Positions 6,866-16,133 are shown, counted from the stretch's first letter. The stretch: DNA of 64,000 nt from Pilimelia columellifera (GCF_039532605.1 NZ_BAAARY010000001.1:496001-560000), one strand, 5' to 3'. The notes: generated by a model not told the origin, from the sequence alone. Translations and numbers: made by a program.

Positions 6866-8804
6866 AGCGCAGGAACAGCGACTCGACCGCCGAGCTGCTC
6901 GCCACCACCCCGCTGTCGGTGAATTCGGTCAGCTCGACGCCCGCCCAGTCGGCGATCGGCAGCCCGGCCACCGACAGGTGCCGGTAGCCGCCGCCGGGGC
7001 CGACGCCGAAGCGGTAGACCTGGTCGGGGCTGACGCCGTACCGGGGCATGTCGATGAACGGGGCGTCCGATCCGAGCAGCTGTTTGCGGAGCCGGTTGCG
7101 GTGGAAGACGTTGTCCGGACCGGTCGCGCCGGACCATTTGACAGCCTTGCGGCCGGCCGCCCACCAGATCGGGTGCCAGTCGGCCGCGTCGGGGACGTTG
7201 TCGCCTTCGTCGCCGCAGTTGCTGTCGCAGCTGGCCGGCCGGTGCGCGTACGGCACGACGACCTCGTTGCGCTCGAACAGGTTGTGGCGTTCCCAGCCGC
7301 CGTGCAGGTTGAGGTCGGAGTCGAAGCTGTTGCCGATGGCCACGTTCCCCGAGGCTGACCACTGAAAGGTGAAGTGGCGCAGGCCGCGGGTGGTGTTGCC
7401 GGCGTAGACCGAGTCCCAGACCCGGGAACCGCGCAGGTACCCGTTGCCGCCCTTTCCCTTGTTCCAGGCGCCGTGCAGCTCGTTGTCGGTGATCGTGAGG
7501 CGCCGGGCGACCTCGGTGACGATCGGGTGCGAGCCGGTCATCTCGGTGCGGACGTTACGCACCCACGAGTCGGCAGCCCACTTGAACACCACACCGTGCA
7601 GGGCCGCCCTGGGTTCGAGGTTGCCGTAGTTGTGGCGGGCGCGGTCGGCGGGCACGCCGGGCAGTTCCTGGGTGACGGTCAGGTTCTCGATGCCGACGCC
7701 GAGGACCGGGTCGACCAGCGGGGTCAGCTTCGACGGGTAGACGGTTCCGTCGATGGGTAGGGAGCCGTCCGAGGTGGAGTCTACGGGGACGTCGTACTCC
7801 AGGGGCTTGTCGAGGGTGACGGTCCGCTCGGCGGCGTCGATGTCCACGACCGTGAAGACCTGTTGCCGCATGTGAAGGTTCCGCAACGGGTGCTCGGTCG
7901 GGGTGGTGTGCATCTGGTCGTAGAAGCGCCGGCTGTTCGCGGCCATGATGTTGACCAGCACGCCGGGGCGCAGGCCGTCGAGCCTGGCCTTCGCGTGCAG
8001 GCGCACGGCGCGGGCGCCGGCGCGGGCGGCGTACCCGTGGTCACCGGGACGTGAGCCCAGTTGCAGGCCGCTGACCCAGTGCTGGTTGACGCTGCCTTCG
8101 TACAGGTCGCGGCGGTTCGCCGGCGCGGCCGCGTGGGTGGCGACGTACCTGGCGGCGACGGCCCGGGACTGCACCCGAAGCAGACCCCGGCCGGGCCAGA
8201 TCCAGCCGCCGTTGGCGTCCTGGTGCTGCATGGCGTCGGGTTCCCAGCGGGAGCCGTCGGCGCTGAGCGTGTCGTAGCGGGTCGCGGGGTCCGGCCGGAA
8301 GATCAGTCGGGTCTGCGGACCGGCCCCGCGCAGCAGCAGGTAGTCGGCGTCGATGCCGAGCTGGCGGGTGATGAGCAGCGCCCCGGGCGGCAGGGCGATG
8401 AGCGACATCCGGTCGTGGCCGCCCGACGGCGAGCAGGTTGCGGCGATCCGGTCGATGGCCCGTTGCAGCCCGCCGGTGTCGTCCAGGCCGTCACCCGGGT
8501 GGACGCCGAACTCGTCGGCCAGCTGGGCCGCGGTGATCCGGCACCGCGGCTCGGGCCGGATCGCCGCGTCGCCGGGCAGGGCCGCGCCGGCCCGGTAGCC
8601 GGCGCGGGACCAGTCGTAGCCGGCGCCGCTGTCCCGCCGGTTGCCGGCGTCGAGCCGCAGCCCGGTCAGCGCCGGGCCGGGCGCCTCGGTCGCCGGGGCT
8701 CCGGGCGCGCCCGCGGCGGCCGGGGCGGCGAGCCCGCCGGTGGCCAGCAGCGTGACGAGCGCCGCCGGCCACCGACGCGGCCCGGCCGGTCGGCCGTCAG
8801 ACAT
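6852..8804 (-). CDS. Secreted pectate-lyase-like right-handed beta-helix protein
   Basis: 650 residues. The N-terminal hydrophobic stretch (PAALVTLLATGGLAAPAAAGAP) is a likely signal peptide. A Pectate_lyase_3-type entry motif follows (EFGVHPGDGLDDTGGLQRAID), then a long beta-helix with N-rich rungs (ITDNELHGAWN, VAIGNSFDSDLNLHG, HNLFERNEV). A CDSNCGDE pair of cysteines may form a disulfide. It probably acts outside the cell on the polymer made by this operon, as lyase, epimerase or binding protein. Chemistry cannot be assigned from sequence. It is last in a five-gene operon, and its start overlaps the dehydrogenase stop by eight bases. Confidence 0.75.
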   Translation of the reverse strand: MSDGRPAGPRRWPAALVTLLATGGLAAPAAAGAPGAPATEAPGPALTGLRLDAGNRRDSGAGYDWSRAGYRAGAALPGDAAIRPEPRCRITAAQLADEFGVHPGDGLDDTGGLQRAIDRIAATCSPSGGHDRMSLIALPPGALLITRQLGIDADYLLLRGAGPQTRLIFRPDPATRYDTLSADGSRWEPDAMQHQDANGGWIWPGRGLLRVQSRAVAARYVATHAAAPANRRDLYEGSVNQHWVSGLQLGSRPGDHGYAARAGARAVRLHAKARLDGLRPGVLVNIMAANSRRFYDQMHTTPTEHPLRNLHMRQQVFTVVDIDAAERTVTLDKPLEYDVPVDSTSDGSLPIDGTVYPSKLTPLVDPVLGVGIENLTVTQELPGVPADRARHNYGNLEPRAALHGVVFKWAADSWVRNVRTEMTGSHPIVTEVARRLTITDNELHGAWNKGKGGNGYLRGSRVWDSVYAGNTTRGLRHFTFQWSASGNVAIGNSFDSDLNLHGGWERHNLFERNEVVVPYAHRPASCDSNCGDEGDNVPDAADWHPIWWAAGRKAVKWSGATGPDNVFHRNRLRKQLLGSDAPFIDMPRYGVSPDQVYRFGVGPGGGYRHLSVAGLPIADWAGVELTEFTDSGVVASSSAVESLFLRSLTR

Positions 8805-10146
8805 GGGCAGGGCGCCCGAGCGCCCGGTACTCCCAGCCGGCGGCCTGCCAGCGGATCGGGTCGAGGGCGTGCCTGGTGTCGAGCACCCGGCGGTGGGTCA
8901 CCACACCGCCGACGACCTCCGGGTCGATCTCCCGGAACTCGGTCCACTCGGTGAGCAGCAGGACGACGTCGGCGTCCCGGGCGACATCGAGCGCGTTCTC
9001 CCCGTACCCCAGCTCCGGGTGGGCCCGGCGGGCGTTGTCGAGCGCCGCCGGGTCGAAGATCCGCACCTTCGCGCCGGCCCGGTGCAGCGTCCGGGACACC
9101 GCGAGGGCCGGGGCGTCGCGGATGTCGTCGGAGTTCGGTTTGAACGCCGCCCCGAACGCCGCCACCCGGACACCCTGCAACGACCCGCCGACGATCTCGC
9201 GCACCAGGTCCACGGCCCGGACCCGGCGCCGGTGGTTGATCTCGTCCATGTCGTGCAGGAACGCGACGGCCCGGCCCACGCCCAGTTCCTCGGCCCGGTG
9301 CGCGAACGCCCGGATGTCCTTGGGGAGGCAGCCGCCGCCGAAGCCTAGCCCCGGCTGGAGGAACCGGCCGCCGATCCGGGCGTCGTAGGCGAGCGCGTCG
9401 GCCAGGTCCCGCACGTCGGCGCCGGTGGTCTCGCAGATCTCGGCCATCGCGTTGATGTAGGAGATCTTGGTGGCGAGGAACGCGTTCGCGGCGACCTTGA
9501 CCAGTTCGGCGGTCGCGAGGTCGGTCTCCTTCACCGGCACGCCCTCGGCGATGACCGGGGCGAAGGCGTCCCGCAGCCGGCGCCTGGCCCATTCGGACGC
9601 GACGCCGAACACCAGCCGGTCCGGGGTGAGCGTGTCGTCGACGGCGAAGCCCTCGCGGAGGAACTCGGGGTTCCAGGCCAGCTCGACCTCGTCCCCGGCC
9701 GGCGCCAGCTCCCGCAGCAGGCTGGTGAGGCGGCTGGCGGTGCCGACCGGCACGGTCGACTTGCCGACCACCAGCGCCCGGCGCCGCAGGTGCGGGGCGA
9801 GCGCCGCGACGGCCGCGTCGACGTAGGTGAGGTCGGCGGCGGGTGAGCCGGCCGTCTGTGGGGTGCCGACGCAGACGAAGTGCACATCGCCGAACTCGCC
9901 GGCTTCCGCGAACGAGGTCGTGAAGCGCAGCCGGCCCGAGGCGAGCGCCTTGGTGAGCAGCTCCGGCAGGCCGGGCTCGAAGAACGGCAGCTCGCCCGCG
10001 CTGAGCATGGCGATCTTCCGCTCGTCGATGTCGACGCCGAGCACCTCGTAGCCCAGGTAGGCCATGCACGCGGCGTGGGTGGCGCCCAGGTAGCCGGTGC
10101 CGATGACGGTGAGGCGCGGCGCGTCCGGGGCGGGGGTGTGGCCCAT
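8797..10146 (-). CDS. UDP-glucose 6-dehydrogenase family
   Basis: 449 residues. Oxidises a nucleotide sugar (UDP-glucose to UDP-glucuronate in the main branch) using 2 NAD+. Seen: Rossmann motif VIGTGYLGATHAA (14-26), central EL-KVAANAFLATKISYINA helix with K218 and N221, and the catalytic GFGGGCLPKD with Cys273, followed by a C-terminal UDP-binding Rossmann domain. The length is normal. As the only sugar-nucleotide gene in this exopolysaccharide operon, it points to a uronic-acid polymer. GDP-mannose or UDP-ManNAc as substrate is not excluded. It starts 20 bases after the preceding gene. Confidence 0.88.
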   Translation of the reverse strand: MGHTPAPDAPRLTVIGTGYLGATHAACMAYLGYEVLGVDIDERKIAMLSAGELPFFEPGLPELLTKALASGRLRFTTSFAEAGEFGDVHFVCVGTPQTAGSPAADLTYVDAAVAALAPHLRRRALVVGKSTVPVGTASRLTSLLRELAPAGDEVELAWNPEFLREGFAVDDTLTPDRLVFGVASEWARRRLRDAFAPVIAEGVPVKETDLATAELVKVAANAFLATKISYINAMAEICETTGADVRDLADALAYDARIGGRFLQPGLGFGGGCLPKDIRAFAHRAEELGVGRAVAFLHDMDEINHRRRVRAVDLVREIVGGSLQGVRVAAFGAAFKPNSDDIRDAPALAVSRTLHRAGAKVRIFDPAALDNARRAHPELGYGENALDVARDADVVLLLTEWTEFREIDPEVVGGVVTHRRVLDTRHALDPIRWQAAGWEYRALGRPAHV

Positions 10147-10166
10147 CAGTGGTCCTCCATTGTGGA

Positions 10167-11267
10167 TCAGTTGGGTGGGGGTGGGGAGCAGGTGACGTTC
10201 GACAGGCCCTTCTCGGCGCCGGTCGCGCGGTTGTCGCAGGTCACCTTGTTGTCGAGGGCGGGGGCGAGCTTGAATGCCCAGCCCGGCCCGTTGACGGTGG
10301 CGTCGTTGCCGGTGAAGACGTTGCCGCGACCCCAGCCGTCGACGATCGAGTGGGTCTGGAAGCCGTCCTCGGGGGAGTTGCGGCCAGTGTTGCCGCGGAT
10401 TACCCAGTTGTTGCCTTTGATGTCGACCCAGGAGTCGGCGCCGGTGTGCTTCAGCCGGCCGCCGTCGAAGGTGTTGTCGACGACCTGTCCGTCGCTGGTG
10501 CCTTCCTTGACGTCGACGGCCTCAGCGGTGGTGGCGGTGATGGTGTTGCCGCGCACCGTGTTGCGGTCGCTGCGGTCTGGTTGGCAGCGGGTGATGTCGC
10601 ACCAGTTGGATTTCGCCGTGCCGATGTACACGCCTTCGCCGAACTTGGCCCGCCGCCGCCCGGTGTCACGGATGGTGTTGCCGTCCACGACGTTGTCGGT
10701 GCTGAACGCGCGCAGGTGGATGGCCTCGTCGCCGGTGGCCTCGATGGTGAGTCGGTGGATGAGCACTCCGCGGACCTTGTCGGCGACGACGCCCTTCTGG
10801 GTGTTGCGCACGGTGAAGCCGATGAGCCGCCAGTAGCTGGCGCCGTCGAGGTGCAGGCCGTAGCCGCGGGTCGGCCCGCCGCCGTCGAGAACGACCTCGG
10901 CGCTTCCGCACAGGTGGACGGGGTTGGTGGGCGTGCCGGCGGCGCGGGCCACGAAGCGGCCGGGGTACACGCCGTCGCGGAGTTGGATCGTGTGCCCGGG
11001 GCGGGCGGCGGCGAGGGCGGCCACCAGCGCGGTGGCGCTGTCGACGGTGACGTTGGCCCGGGGACAGCCGATGACGCCAGCCGGCGCCGGCTCGTCCGGT
11101 GTCGCCCCAGGGGCGTTGGCGTCGTTGCTGGTGGCGGGCCTGGCTGTCGGCTCGGGCCGGGACTCGGCGGTTGGCATCACCGTCACGACGACGGCGAGCG
11201 CCGCCAGGCCCGCCAGCACGCCCCCGCCCCAGACGAGGCGACGCCGGTTCGCCCAGGCGGGCCTCAT
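10167..11267 (-). CDS. Membrane-anchored right-handed parallel beta-helix protein
   Basis: 366 residues. One N-terminal membrane anchor (about 11-31, LVWGGGVLAGLAALAVVVTV), a proline/threonine linker, then a beta-helix with repeated rungs (HTIQLRDGVYPGRF, YWRLIGFTVRNTQKGVV, NVVDGNTIRDTG, NTVRGNTITATT, NWVIRGNTG). Such proteins in polysaccharide operons act as lyases, C5-epimerases or binding factors outside the membrane. The DPHD signature of alginate epimerases is not present. The ATG at 11267 overlaps the upstream stop by four bases (ATGA). The frame remains open far upstream but only as antisense noise inside the neighbour. Confidence 0.75.
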   Translation of the reverse strand: MRPAWANRRRLVWGGGVLAGLAALAVVVTVMPTAESRPEPTARPATSNDANAPGATPDEPAPAGVIGCPRANVTVDSATALVAALAAARPGHTIQLRDGVYPGRFVARAAGTPTNPVHLCGSAEVVLDGGGPTRGYGLHLDGASYWRLIGFTVRNTQKGVVADKVRGVLIHRLTIEATGDEAIHLRAFSTDNVVDGNTIRDTGRRRAKFGEGVYIGTAKSNWCDITRCQPDRSDRNTVRGNTITATTAEAVDVKEGTSDGQVVDNTFDGGRLKHTGADSWVDIKGNNWVIRGNTGRNSPEDGFQTHSIVDGWGRGNVFTGNDATVNGPGWAFKLAPALDNKVTCDNRATGAEKGLSNVTCSPPPPN

Positions 11268-13105
11268 CCGAGTCGCTTCTGTTCGACGGACCGCCGCGCG
11301 GGCGCGCTGTGACGGGCGGGTCCGCCCAGGGCCGGGATCTCGCCGGGGGGAGCGAGGTTGAGCGGCAGGGTCCGGGCGTACGGGTGGGTCCCGACCTCCC
11401 GGCGCCGGCGCGCCCCGGCTACCGCGGTGGCGACGATGATGAGCAGCACCCCGGCCCACAGCATGGTGGTCGGGCTGGCGTAGTGGCGCGCCCGCTGGAC
11501 GAGCGACATGTCGCCTGTGCCCTCCTGGGTGGCGTTCTCGCCGATGTCGACGGACCCGACCGCCCGGGACACGTCCACGGCGGTCGGTCCCTGGACGGTG
11601 AGGGTGTTGTCGGCGATGGCCACCCCGGCGGCCTGGCCGACGAGGGAGATGCCGTGGCTGGTGGCCCGTTCCACGGTGTTCCCGGTGATCCGTGCGGCGG
11701 AGTCGCGCAGGTAGATCCCGTTGCCGCCGCCGGTGACGTTGTTGCTGGTCACCGCGGCTTCGCGGACGCCTTCCCGAAGGGAGATGCCGTGTCGGCGTGG
11801 CGCGGTGATGGTGTTGCCGCTCACCGCGAGTCCGTTGGTCTGGAGGGCGACGATGCCCATGTCGCCGCCGGTGATGTCGTTGTCCTTGATGGTGATGTCG
11901 ACGCCGCCGAACAGCTCCACGCCGTGCCTGGCGTTGTCGCGGGCGGTGCTGCCGGCGACGGTGTTGCCGCCGCGGTGGGGGACGACCGGCTCGGCGAGCA
12001 GGACGGCCTGCGGGTTGGCTTTCGGCGGGGTCTGGCCCTGGAGCCGGAAACCGCTGCCGCCGTTGCGTTCGGCGACGCAGCGCTGGAACGCGATCTCGTG
12101 GGTGGCTTTGGCGAGCAGGAACCCGTCGCCGCCGTTGTCGCGGGACACGGTGCGTTCGATGGTCGCGTCGGCGACGTATCGGTGAAGCACGACGCCGGCG
12201 TCGAGGCTGTTGGCGACGACGCTGTCGGTGACGCTCACTCCCCGGATTCCGCTGATGAACAGACCGTACGCGTTTCCGGTGATTCTGGTGTGCCTGATCT
12301 CGCCGTCGCTGGGGGTGGACTGTCGAGTGAGGAACCGTTCGTCGGGGGCGAGCAGCGGCACCTTGCCGGACTTGTCGGCAGGGGTCGCTTTGGCCGGCGT
12401 CGGGTCGCCCAGGTCGGGTCGGTCGCCGCCGGTGAGGCTCAGGCCACCGGTGCGGCCGGCCCCGAAGCCAAGGTCGGCGAGGCCGGCGTTGCTGATGGCA
12501 AGGCTGCCGCCGGTGGCGCGTAGGTAGGCCCGGCCGTCGGCGAGCCGGGGGTCGGGCTGTTTGGTGGTCCGGCCCCAGCTGGTGACCTGCGCGGGGGCGG
12601 TCTCGGTTCCGGTGATGCGCAGCGATCCTTCGGAGACGATGCTGGCGTAGCCGTCGGCGTCGCTGGCCAGCCGGAGGATGAGGCCACGCTTGTCGCTGAG
12701 GGTGAGCACGGCGCCGTGGGCCACGTAGACGTGCTCGGCCAGGAGGTACTCGGCTGGTCCGAGCTTGCGGACGGTGGTCGGGGCGAGCGCCGCGAGGTCT
12801 CTCATCGTGTATCCCCTGGACCGGGCGGTGAGCACCAGCGTCCGGCCGTCGGGGCCGTCGAGCCGGTACGGGCTGCGCCATTCGTTGCCGCGGCGAGGGG
12901 CGGCGGCGCTGACGGCGCGCAGCGTCTCCAGTCGACGGTCCTCGGCCTCGACGAGCATCGCCTGCTGTTCGATGTCGCTGGCGTCGGGCGCGGCCGGCAG
13001 CTCGGCCGTGGTCACGGCGCCGGCGAGGGCGGGGATGGCGAGCAGTCCGAGTCCGGCGGCGGCGGACCCGCGTCGGATCCAGCGGCGTCTGTCGGTGTGG
13101 CTCAT
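11264..13105 (-). CDS. NosD-like beta-helix protein with C-terminal membrane anchor
   Basis: 613 residues. The N-terminal signal sequence has arginine pairs before the hydrophobic core (RRRWIRRGSAAAGLGLLAIPALAGA), possibly Tat-type. A middle section of beta strands follows, then NosD-type rungs about 22 residues long (GISLREGVREAAVTSNNVTGGG, NGIYLRDSAARITGNTVE). One C-terminal membrane helix (about 540-563) precedes a basic cytoplasmic tail. The topology would hold a beta-helix domain at the outer face of the membrane beside the glycan synthase encoded just upstream. The ATG at 13105 overlaps the synthase stop by four bases. Function is inferred from context: processing or guiding the polymer. 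Confidence 0.7.
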   Translation of the reverse strand: MSHTDRRRWIRRGSAAAGLGLLAIPALAGAVTTAELPAAPDASDIEQQAMLVEAEDRRLETLRAVSAAAPRRGNEWRSPYRLDGPDGRTLVLTARSRGYTMRDLAALAPTTVRKLGPAEYLLAEHVYVAHGAVLTLSDKRGLILRLASDADGYASIVSEGSLRITGTETAPAQVTSWGRTTKQPDPRLADGRAYLRATGGSLAISNAGLADLGFGAGRTGGLSLTGGDRPDLGDPTPAKATPADKSGKVPLLAPDERFLTRQSTPSDGEIRHTRITGNAYGLFISGIRGVSVTDSVVANSLDAGVVLHRYVADATIERTVSRDNGGDGFLLAKATHEIAFQRCVAERNGGSGFRLQGQTPPKANPQAVLLAEPVVPHRGGNTVAGSTARDNARHGVELFGGVDITIKDNDITGGDMGIVALQTNGLAVSGNTITAPRRHGISLREGVREAAVTSNNVTGGGNGIYLRDSAARITGNTVERATSHGISLVGQAAGVAIADNTLTVQGPTAVDVSRAVGSVDIGENATQEGTGDMSLVQRARHYASPTTMLWAGVLLIIVATAVAGARRRREVGTHPYARTLPLNLAPPGEIPALGGPARHSAPARRSVEQKRLG

Positions 13106-14433
13106 GCCTGGGCCTCCGCGATGTCGTGGCGGCGTGCGCCGGGGTGGTCGGCGCCGTTGACGGCTTGTCGTGGCGTCGGGGGGGCCGCGACGAGCAGGGT
13201 GTTGGAGTTCTGGCCTTCGCCGCCGACGGTGAACGGGTCGCGGGTGAGCCAGCCCTGCTTGTTCATGGTCGCGAACGCGTACAGCTTGATCGGCAGGGCG
13301 ATGAGGATGACGACGACTGCCAGCAGCGGCAGCAGCAGGATCTCGCCTGGGTGCCTGCGTAGGTGGGACCAGCCCCGGATGCCGCGTCCGAGCAGCAGCC
13401 AGGCCAGCACCAGGCCGATCCCGGCCGGGGTGAGCTGGAGCCGGGAGAACAGCAGGTAACCGAGCGTCATGCCCATGGTCGCCGGGGTGAGCAGGATCTG
13501 CAGGACGGTGAGCTTGGTGACCAGCGGCGCGCGCCACAGCCAGCCGTTCCACAGGGCGGTGAGGTAGCAGCGGTAGGAGTTGCGCGACCACCGGACCCGC
13601 TGTTTGACGAACGCCCGGAAGGTGGACGGGAACATCGACAGCGCCCGCGCGGTGGGTTGGTGCACGGTCTTGAAGCCGGCGGCGAGAACCAGCCAGGTGA
13701 GGCGCCCGTCGTCGCCGGCTACGCAGCGGCGGCCGAGGAAGAACTCGTCTTCCAGGTGGGGCAGCAGCGGGGTGATGACCGACCGCCGGTAGGCGGCGGT
13801 GCGTCCGGACAGGCAGGCGACGGCGCCGGCCTGTCCCATCGCGGGAACGTAGTCGTAGTAGCGCAGGTTGACCAGCCAGTCGGCGATCCGACGCCAGACG
13901 CTGCTGGTCCGCTGGTACACGTTCTGCTGGGTGCCGACGCCACCGACGGCGGGGTCGGCGAAGGGCATCTGGACGGCGTCGAGCAGTCCGGGCGTCCACC
14001 GGGTGTCGGAGTCGACGAGGACGACCAGCTCGCCGCTGGCTGCCCGGATGCCGACGCCGAGCGCGGAGCGCTTGCCCCGGTGGACGAACGGCATGACCCG
14101 CACCCGGGGGTCGTCGACGGCGGCCAGCCGGGCCTGTACCTCGAGGTCCCCGACATCCGGCACGATGATGATCTCGTACGGGTCCTGGGCCAGCCAACTG
14201 TCCAGGCATTCCAGCAGGATGTCGGGGTCCTCGCGGTAGGCCGGCACGACGACCGAGACGGTGGCCCGGTAGCCGGAGCGGATCGGCCTGGCCCGGCGGG
14301 AGAGGACGACGCGGTAGAGCCAGACCAGCCAGACGAAGACGCCGGCGGCGCCCAGCGGCATCAGCTCCCGCAGGTTGCCTTGTCCGAGTGTCTGGCTGAC
14401 CCAGTTCCAGGCGGTGTCGGAGAAACCGGACAC
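13102..14433 (-). CDS. Processive family-2 glycosyltransferase (hyaluronan/chitin/cellulose synthase-like)
   Basis: 443 residues. A membrane segment at 25-45, then a cytoplasmic GT-A domain with VVVPAYRED (62-70), metal-binding DSD (141-143), GDD (240-242, catalytic base region) and QRVRW (278-282, the Q..RW signature of processive synthases). Three or more C-terminal membrane helices (about 305-400) would form a translocation channel. It is predicted to polymerise and export a beta-linked polysaccharide. It is first in the operon. The GTG start 14433 is preceded by a GAGGGGGC site. With the UDP-glucose dehydrogenase downstream, UDP-glucuronate is the likely donor or one of two donors (inference). 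Confidence 0.85.
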   Translation of the reverse strand: MSGFSDTAWNWVSQTLGQGNLRELMPLGAAGVFVWLVWLYRVVLSRRARPIRSGYRATVSVVVPAYREDPDILLECLDSWLAQDPYEIIIVPDVGDLEVQARLAAVDDPRVRVMPFVHRGKRSALGVGIRAASGELVVLVDSDTRWTPGLLDAVQMPFADPAVGGVGTQQNVYQRTSSVWRRIADWLVNLRYYDYVPAMGQAGAVACLSGRTAAYRRSVITPLLPHLEDEFFLGRRCVAGDDGRLTWLVLAAGFKTVHQPTARALSMFPSTFRAFVKQRVRWSRNSYRCYLTALWNGWLWRAPLVTKLTVLQILLTPATMGMTLGYLLFSRLQLTPAGIGLVLAWLLLGRGIRGWSHLRRHPGEILLLPLLAVVVILIALPIKLYAFATMNKQGWLTRDPFTVGGEGQNSNTLLVAAPPTPRQAVNGADHPGARRHDIAEAQA

Positions 14434-14882
14434 GCTGTCGCGCCCCCTCGCTGGTGTCGTCTGTTCGTGTGACGGTGCGACTGCCTCAACGAGGGCTGTG
14501 CGGTCAAGACACCTAATGTGGAGCGTTGTTCACTCCGCCTCACACGTTCGGAGGTGTCGTTATCGGATATAGCGCTGTTTTCGGACGGAGGCTGGTCGCG
14601 GGGTCGCGAATCCCTGCGCATCGCCCCGCCGCCGGGCTGGTTGAGGTCGGTCCCGGGGCGGGCGGCGCCTGCTCCGGGACCGCGACGGCGCTTGCGGGGT
14701 CGGCGGACCGGGCGGGCGTGATGGCCGGACCGGCGGGGCGCGGACGCCATCCGGGCGCCGGTGACGGCTCGCGCGGTCGAGCTGGGCTGGCGGCCCGGAC
14801 GCGACGCGGCGGAGTTCATCCCCGTCGCCGGCCAAACCTCGTTCTGAGACGCCCCGGGATCAGGCATGCTGATGCCAACGTC
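14434..14882. other. Intergenic region with a short coding-like fragment
   Basis: Divergent region between the exopolysaccharide operon and the phosphatase gene, so it should hold both promoters; I cannot place them securely. On the plus strand, 14722-14847 reads without interruption (…AVELGWRPGRDAAEFIPVAGQTSF then stop), with nearly all third positions G or C. That is typical of real coding sequence, but there is no start codon behind a ribosome site, and an in-frame TGA lies just before it. This may be the tail of a decayed gene. I do not recognise the family. Confidence 0.3.
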
Positions 14883-15998
14883 ATGCGGATCTCACCGGCG
14901 GGTCGTCGCCCGCTCAGCCCAGGTTCCCGCGCCGGACTCGGCGCGGCTGCCGCCCTGCTCGCCTGTGTTTCGCTGTTGGAGCTGGCCGACGGCCGGGAGC
15001 CGCACTACGTCGGGCTGATGGCGGCCGCGCCCTTCCTGGCGGCGGCCTTCGCGAGCTGGCCGGCGGTGCTCGCCGCCGGCGCCGGGGCGACGGCGCTGGG
15101 CATCGTGTTTGCGCTGGCCGGCGGGGCGTTCGAGCCGGCGTCGGTGATCAATGTGCTGGGCGTCGTAGTAGCCACTGGCATCGCCGCCGGCGTGGCCACG
15201 TTGCGTCAGCATCAGGCCGAGCGGATTACCGAGCTGACCAAGCTCGCCTCAGTGGCCCAGCAGGCGGTGCTGCGTCCGTTGGGGCCGCAGGTGGGGACGC
15301 TGCCGGTGGCCGGGCGGTACATTTCGGCTACCGCCGCCGCCGACATCGGCGGGGATCTGTACGAGGCGCTGGACACCCCGTACGGCGTCCGCATGATCAT
15401 CGGAGATGTGCGCGGCAAGGGCCTGGAGGCCGTCCGGCTGGCGAGCATCGTGTTGGGCTCGTACCGGCACGTCGCTTACGAACGGGCCGACCTGCGCGCC
15501 ATCGTCTCGGACCTGGACCGGGCGGTGGCCCGTTCGGTCGGGGATGAGGACTTCGTCACGGCGGCGCTCGTCGAGGAGCGTGGCGGGACGTTGACAATCG
15601 TCAACTGCGGGCACCCGGCCCCGTTGCTGTTGCGGCGTGGCAAGGTGATCACCCTGGACCCGCCGGCCCCGGCGCCGCCGTTGGGTTTCATGCCCGTGGT
15701 CCGTCCGCGGGTGGAGCGGCTGGAGCCGGGGGACCGGTTGCTGCTGTTCACCGACGGCCTGGGCGAGGCGCGGCGGGACGGCAACTTCTTCCCGACCGCG
15801 GAGCGTGCCTGGCGGCTGCTGGGACATGGCCGGGTCGACGACGGACTGGCGTCGCTGGAATCCGCCCTGACCGACTGGGTTCACGGCCAGCTGGACGACG
15901 ACATCGCCCTGGTGCTGATGGAGTACACCGGCCCGCAGTCCTCGATGACCGTTCCGGCGGTGCCCAGTTGGGAGGTCGAGGCGCCCAGGGGCGCGTGA
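14883..15998 (+). CDS. Membrane SpoIIE/RsbU-type protein phosphatase (PP2C family)
   Basis: 371 residues. Four hydrophobic segments (about 18-105), then a short helix and a PP2C_SIG domain: RYISATAAADIGGDLYEAL, GDVRGKGLEAV, NCGHPAPLLLRRG, LFTDGLGEAR and a final DDDIALVLM. The metal-binding aspartates are present. Such phosphatases dephosphorylate anti-sigma-factor antagonists and so control stress or developmental sigma factors. No sigma, anti-sigma or antagonist gene lies nearby, so its partner is elsewhere. ATG 14883 was chosen because the membrane segments follow it directly; no good ribosome site is visible. Confidence 0.85.
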   Translation: MRISPAGRRPLSPGSRAGLGAAAALLACVSLLELADGREPHYVGLMAAAPFLAAAFASWPAVLAAGAGATALGIVFALAGGAFEPASVINVLGVVVATGIAAGVATLRQHQAERITELTKLASVAQQAVLRPLGPQVGTLPVAGRYISATAAADIGGDLYEALDTPYGVRMIIGDVRGKGLEAVRLASIVLGSYRHVAYERADLRAIVSDLDRAVARSVGDEDFVTAALVEERGGTLTIVNCGHPAPLLLRRGKVITLDPPAPAPPLGFMPVVRPRVERLEPGDRLLLFTDGLGEARRDGNFFPTAERAWRLLGHGRVDDGLASLESALTDWVHGQLDDDIALVLMEYTGPQSSMTVPAVPSWEVEAPRGA

Positions 15999-16057
15999 TC
16001 TCGGCGGGTCGCGCCGGTCGGGCGGCGCCGGCGTCGGGTTTTGTGCCCCGTCGACCC

Positions 16058-16087
16058 TTGCCGCTTGCGATTGTTAGCACCTACAGT
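16058..16087 (+). promoter_or_regulatory. Candidate promoter of the acyl-CoA dehydrogenase gene
   Basis: TTGCCG (16058-16063) and TACAGT (16082-16087), 18 bases apart, make a reasonable vegetative promoter. The inverted repeat at 16091-16106 would cover its transcription start. Confidence 0.4.
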
Positions 16088-16090
16088 TGA

Positions 16091-16106
16091 GTTACCTACG
16101 GGTAAC
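16091..16106. promoter_or_regulatory. Inverted repeat GTTACC-TACG-GGTAAC, candidate operator
   Basis: Perfect 6-bp arms around a 4-bp centre, placed just after the candidate -10 box and 27 bases before the start codon of the acyl-CoA dehydrogenase. The form suits a TetR-type repressor of fatty-acid genes. A related sequence occurs between fabG4 and fadA2 at 61189-61202. Confidence 0.5.
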
Positions 16107-16133
16107 AAAACTTCTCGCAATCGGGGGATCACG

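Noticed and set aside
10167..12881. 904-residue beta-helix protein
   Set aside because: The first ~540 codons are antisense-like text inside the neighbouring gene; the family protein starts at ATG 11267.
10167..13105. Alginate C5-epimerase identity for the beta-helix proteins
   Set aside because: The DPHD motif of AlgG-type epimerases is absent; only the fold can be supported.
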